From contig DATAPD010000053.1 of NCBI GenBank assembly GCA_036265385.1, forward strand, positions 1 through 51,600: 51,600 nucleotides of DNA. The letters run 5' to 3'. The position numbers were made by a program, and so were the translations under genes. Positions within the stretch are counted from its first letter, which is position 1, and each line of letters begins with the position of its first letter. Below the pieces are notes generated by a model, which had not been told where the DNA came from, ran no database searches, and was given only the letters and a program-made list of their open reading frames with translations. Source of the DNA: DATAPD01 sp036265385. GTDB lineage: Bacteria > Acidobacteriota > Terriglobia > Terriglobales > Acidobacteriaceae. This document shows, in pieces, positions 51,469-51,600 of the stretch.

Positions 51469-51600
51469 ACCCTTGGCCTCTCTTTCCTTAACGGCCATTA
51501 GCTCACGCCATGCGCTAATCCACGGGAGGCTAGACTCGTTCTCCTGAGGGAACTCAGCCCAGAGAGCCTTGCAGCGTGGGTCAGCACAGAAATACTCGCT
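51457..51600 (-). CDS. C-terminal part of an unknown gene cut by the window edge (island)
   Basis: An open frame of 47 codons plus stop runs in from the right edge on the minus strand. It encodes SEYFCADPRCKALWAEF and an Arg/Lys/Glu-rich tail (VKEREAKGLKR). Two cysteines five residues apart (C-x4-C) may be half of a zinc site. The beginning lies outside the window. Confidence 0.5.
   Translation of the reverse strand, partial: SEYFCADPRCKALWAEFPQENESSLPWISAWRELMAVKEREAKGLKR

Noticed and set aside
1..51600. CRISPR arrays, insertion sequences and phage structural genes
   Set aside because: I saw no regularly spaced repeats, transposase motifs or capsid/tail genes; the island at the right end lacks recognisable phage genes within the window.

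Overview
The window is chromosomal DNA of moderately high GC. The gene content fits a Gram-negative, Acidobacteriota-like bacterium (Terriglobia/Koribacter type). This is an inference from several things together: a PilZ protein with an N-terminal Cys/His segment, a TonB-family protein with a long Pro/Ala-rich linker, a DUF6599-like exported protein next to an AMIN/amidase_3 cell-wall hydrolase, many short exported or lipoproteins, and outer-membrane barrel proteins. No database search was possible.

Layout. 1-10.6 kb: PilZ protein, BON-domain lipoprotein, small cytochrome c, PAS histidine kinase, prepilin peptidase overlapping a PAS protein, coiled-coil exported protein, DinB protein, lipoprotein, CpaE/TadZ-like ATPase and tandem universal stress protein. 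10.6-17.9 kb: OsmC protein, two unknowns, TonB protein, a 772-residue protein with a class III cyclase-like core, and a cupin translationally coupled to a ketopantoate-reductase-like enzyme. 17.9-24.3 kb: a minus-strand block leuS - membrane protein - guaA, divergent from a DAHP synthase. 24.4-35 kb: beta-propeller protein, CBM9-like/barrel protein, M20 amidohydrolase, lytic transglycosylase, N-acetylmuramoyl-L-alanine amidase, DUF6599-like protein, a possible small RNA, and a DUF1326 protein. 35.1-41.7 kb: tRNA-Thr(CGT), then on the minus strand a porin-like gene, a 28-codon membrane micro-ORF, kdpF, kdpA, kdpB and kdpC. 41.8-50.1 kb: aldo/keto reductase, small zinc-ribbon protein, barrel protein, Nramp-like transporter with a lipoprotein, MerR-TPR protein, acyl-CoA dehydrogenase, thioredoxin-like ferredoxin and an NTF2-like protein. 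50.2-51.6 kb: the 5' half of a tRNA-Arg(TCT) gene runs abruptly into a stretch of small unrecognised ORFs. This looks like the edge of an integrated element whose other end lies outside the window.

Working themes are envelope maintenance (transglycosylase, amidase, TonB, barrels), potassium uptake (Kdp with its micro-peptides and a phased-repeat operator candidate), stress handling (USP, OsmC, DinB) and signalling (PilZ, histidine kinase, PAS protein, cyclase-like protein). I see no CRISPR array, insertion sequence or recognisable phage structural gene. The items most worth a second look are the broken tRNA-Arg with its adjacent island, the cyclase-like protein, the four 11-bp phased repeats upstream of the kdp block, the micro-ORF before kdpF, and the promoter-hairpin-terminator cassette at 34.0-34.1 kb.
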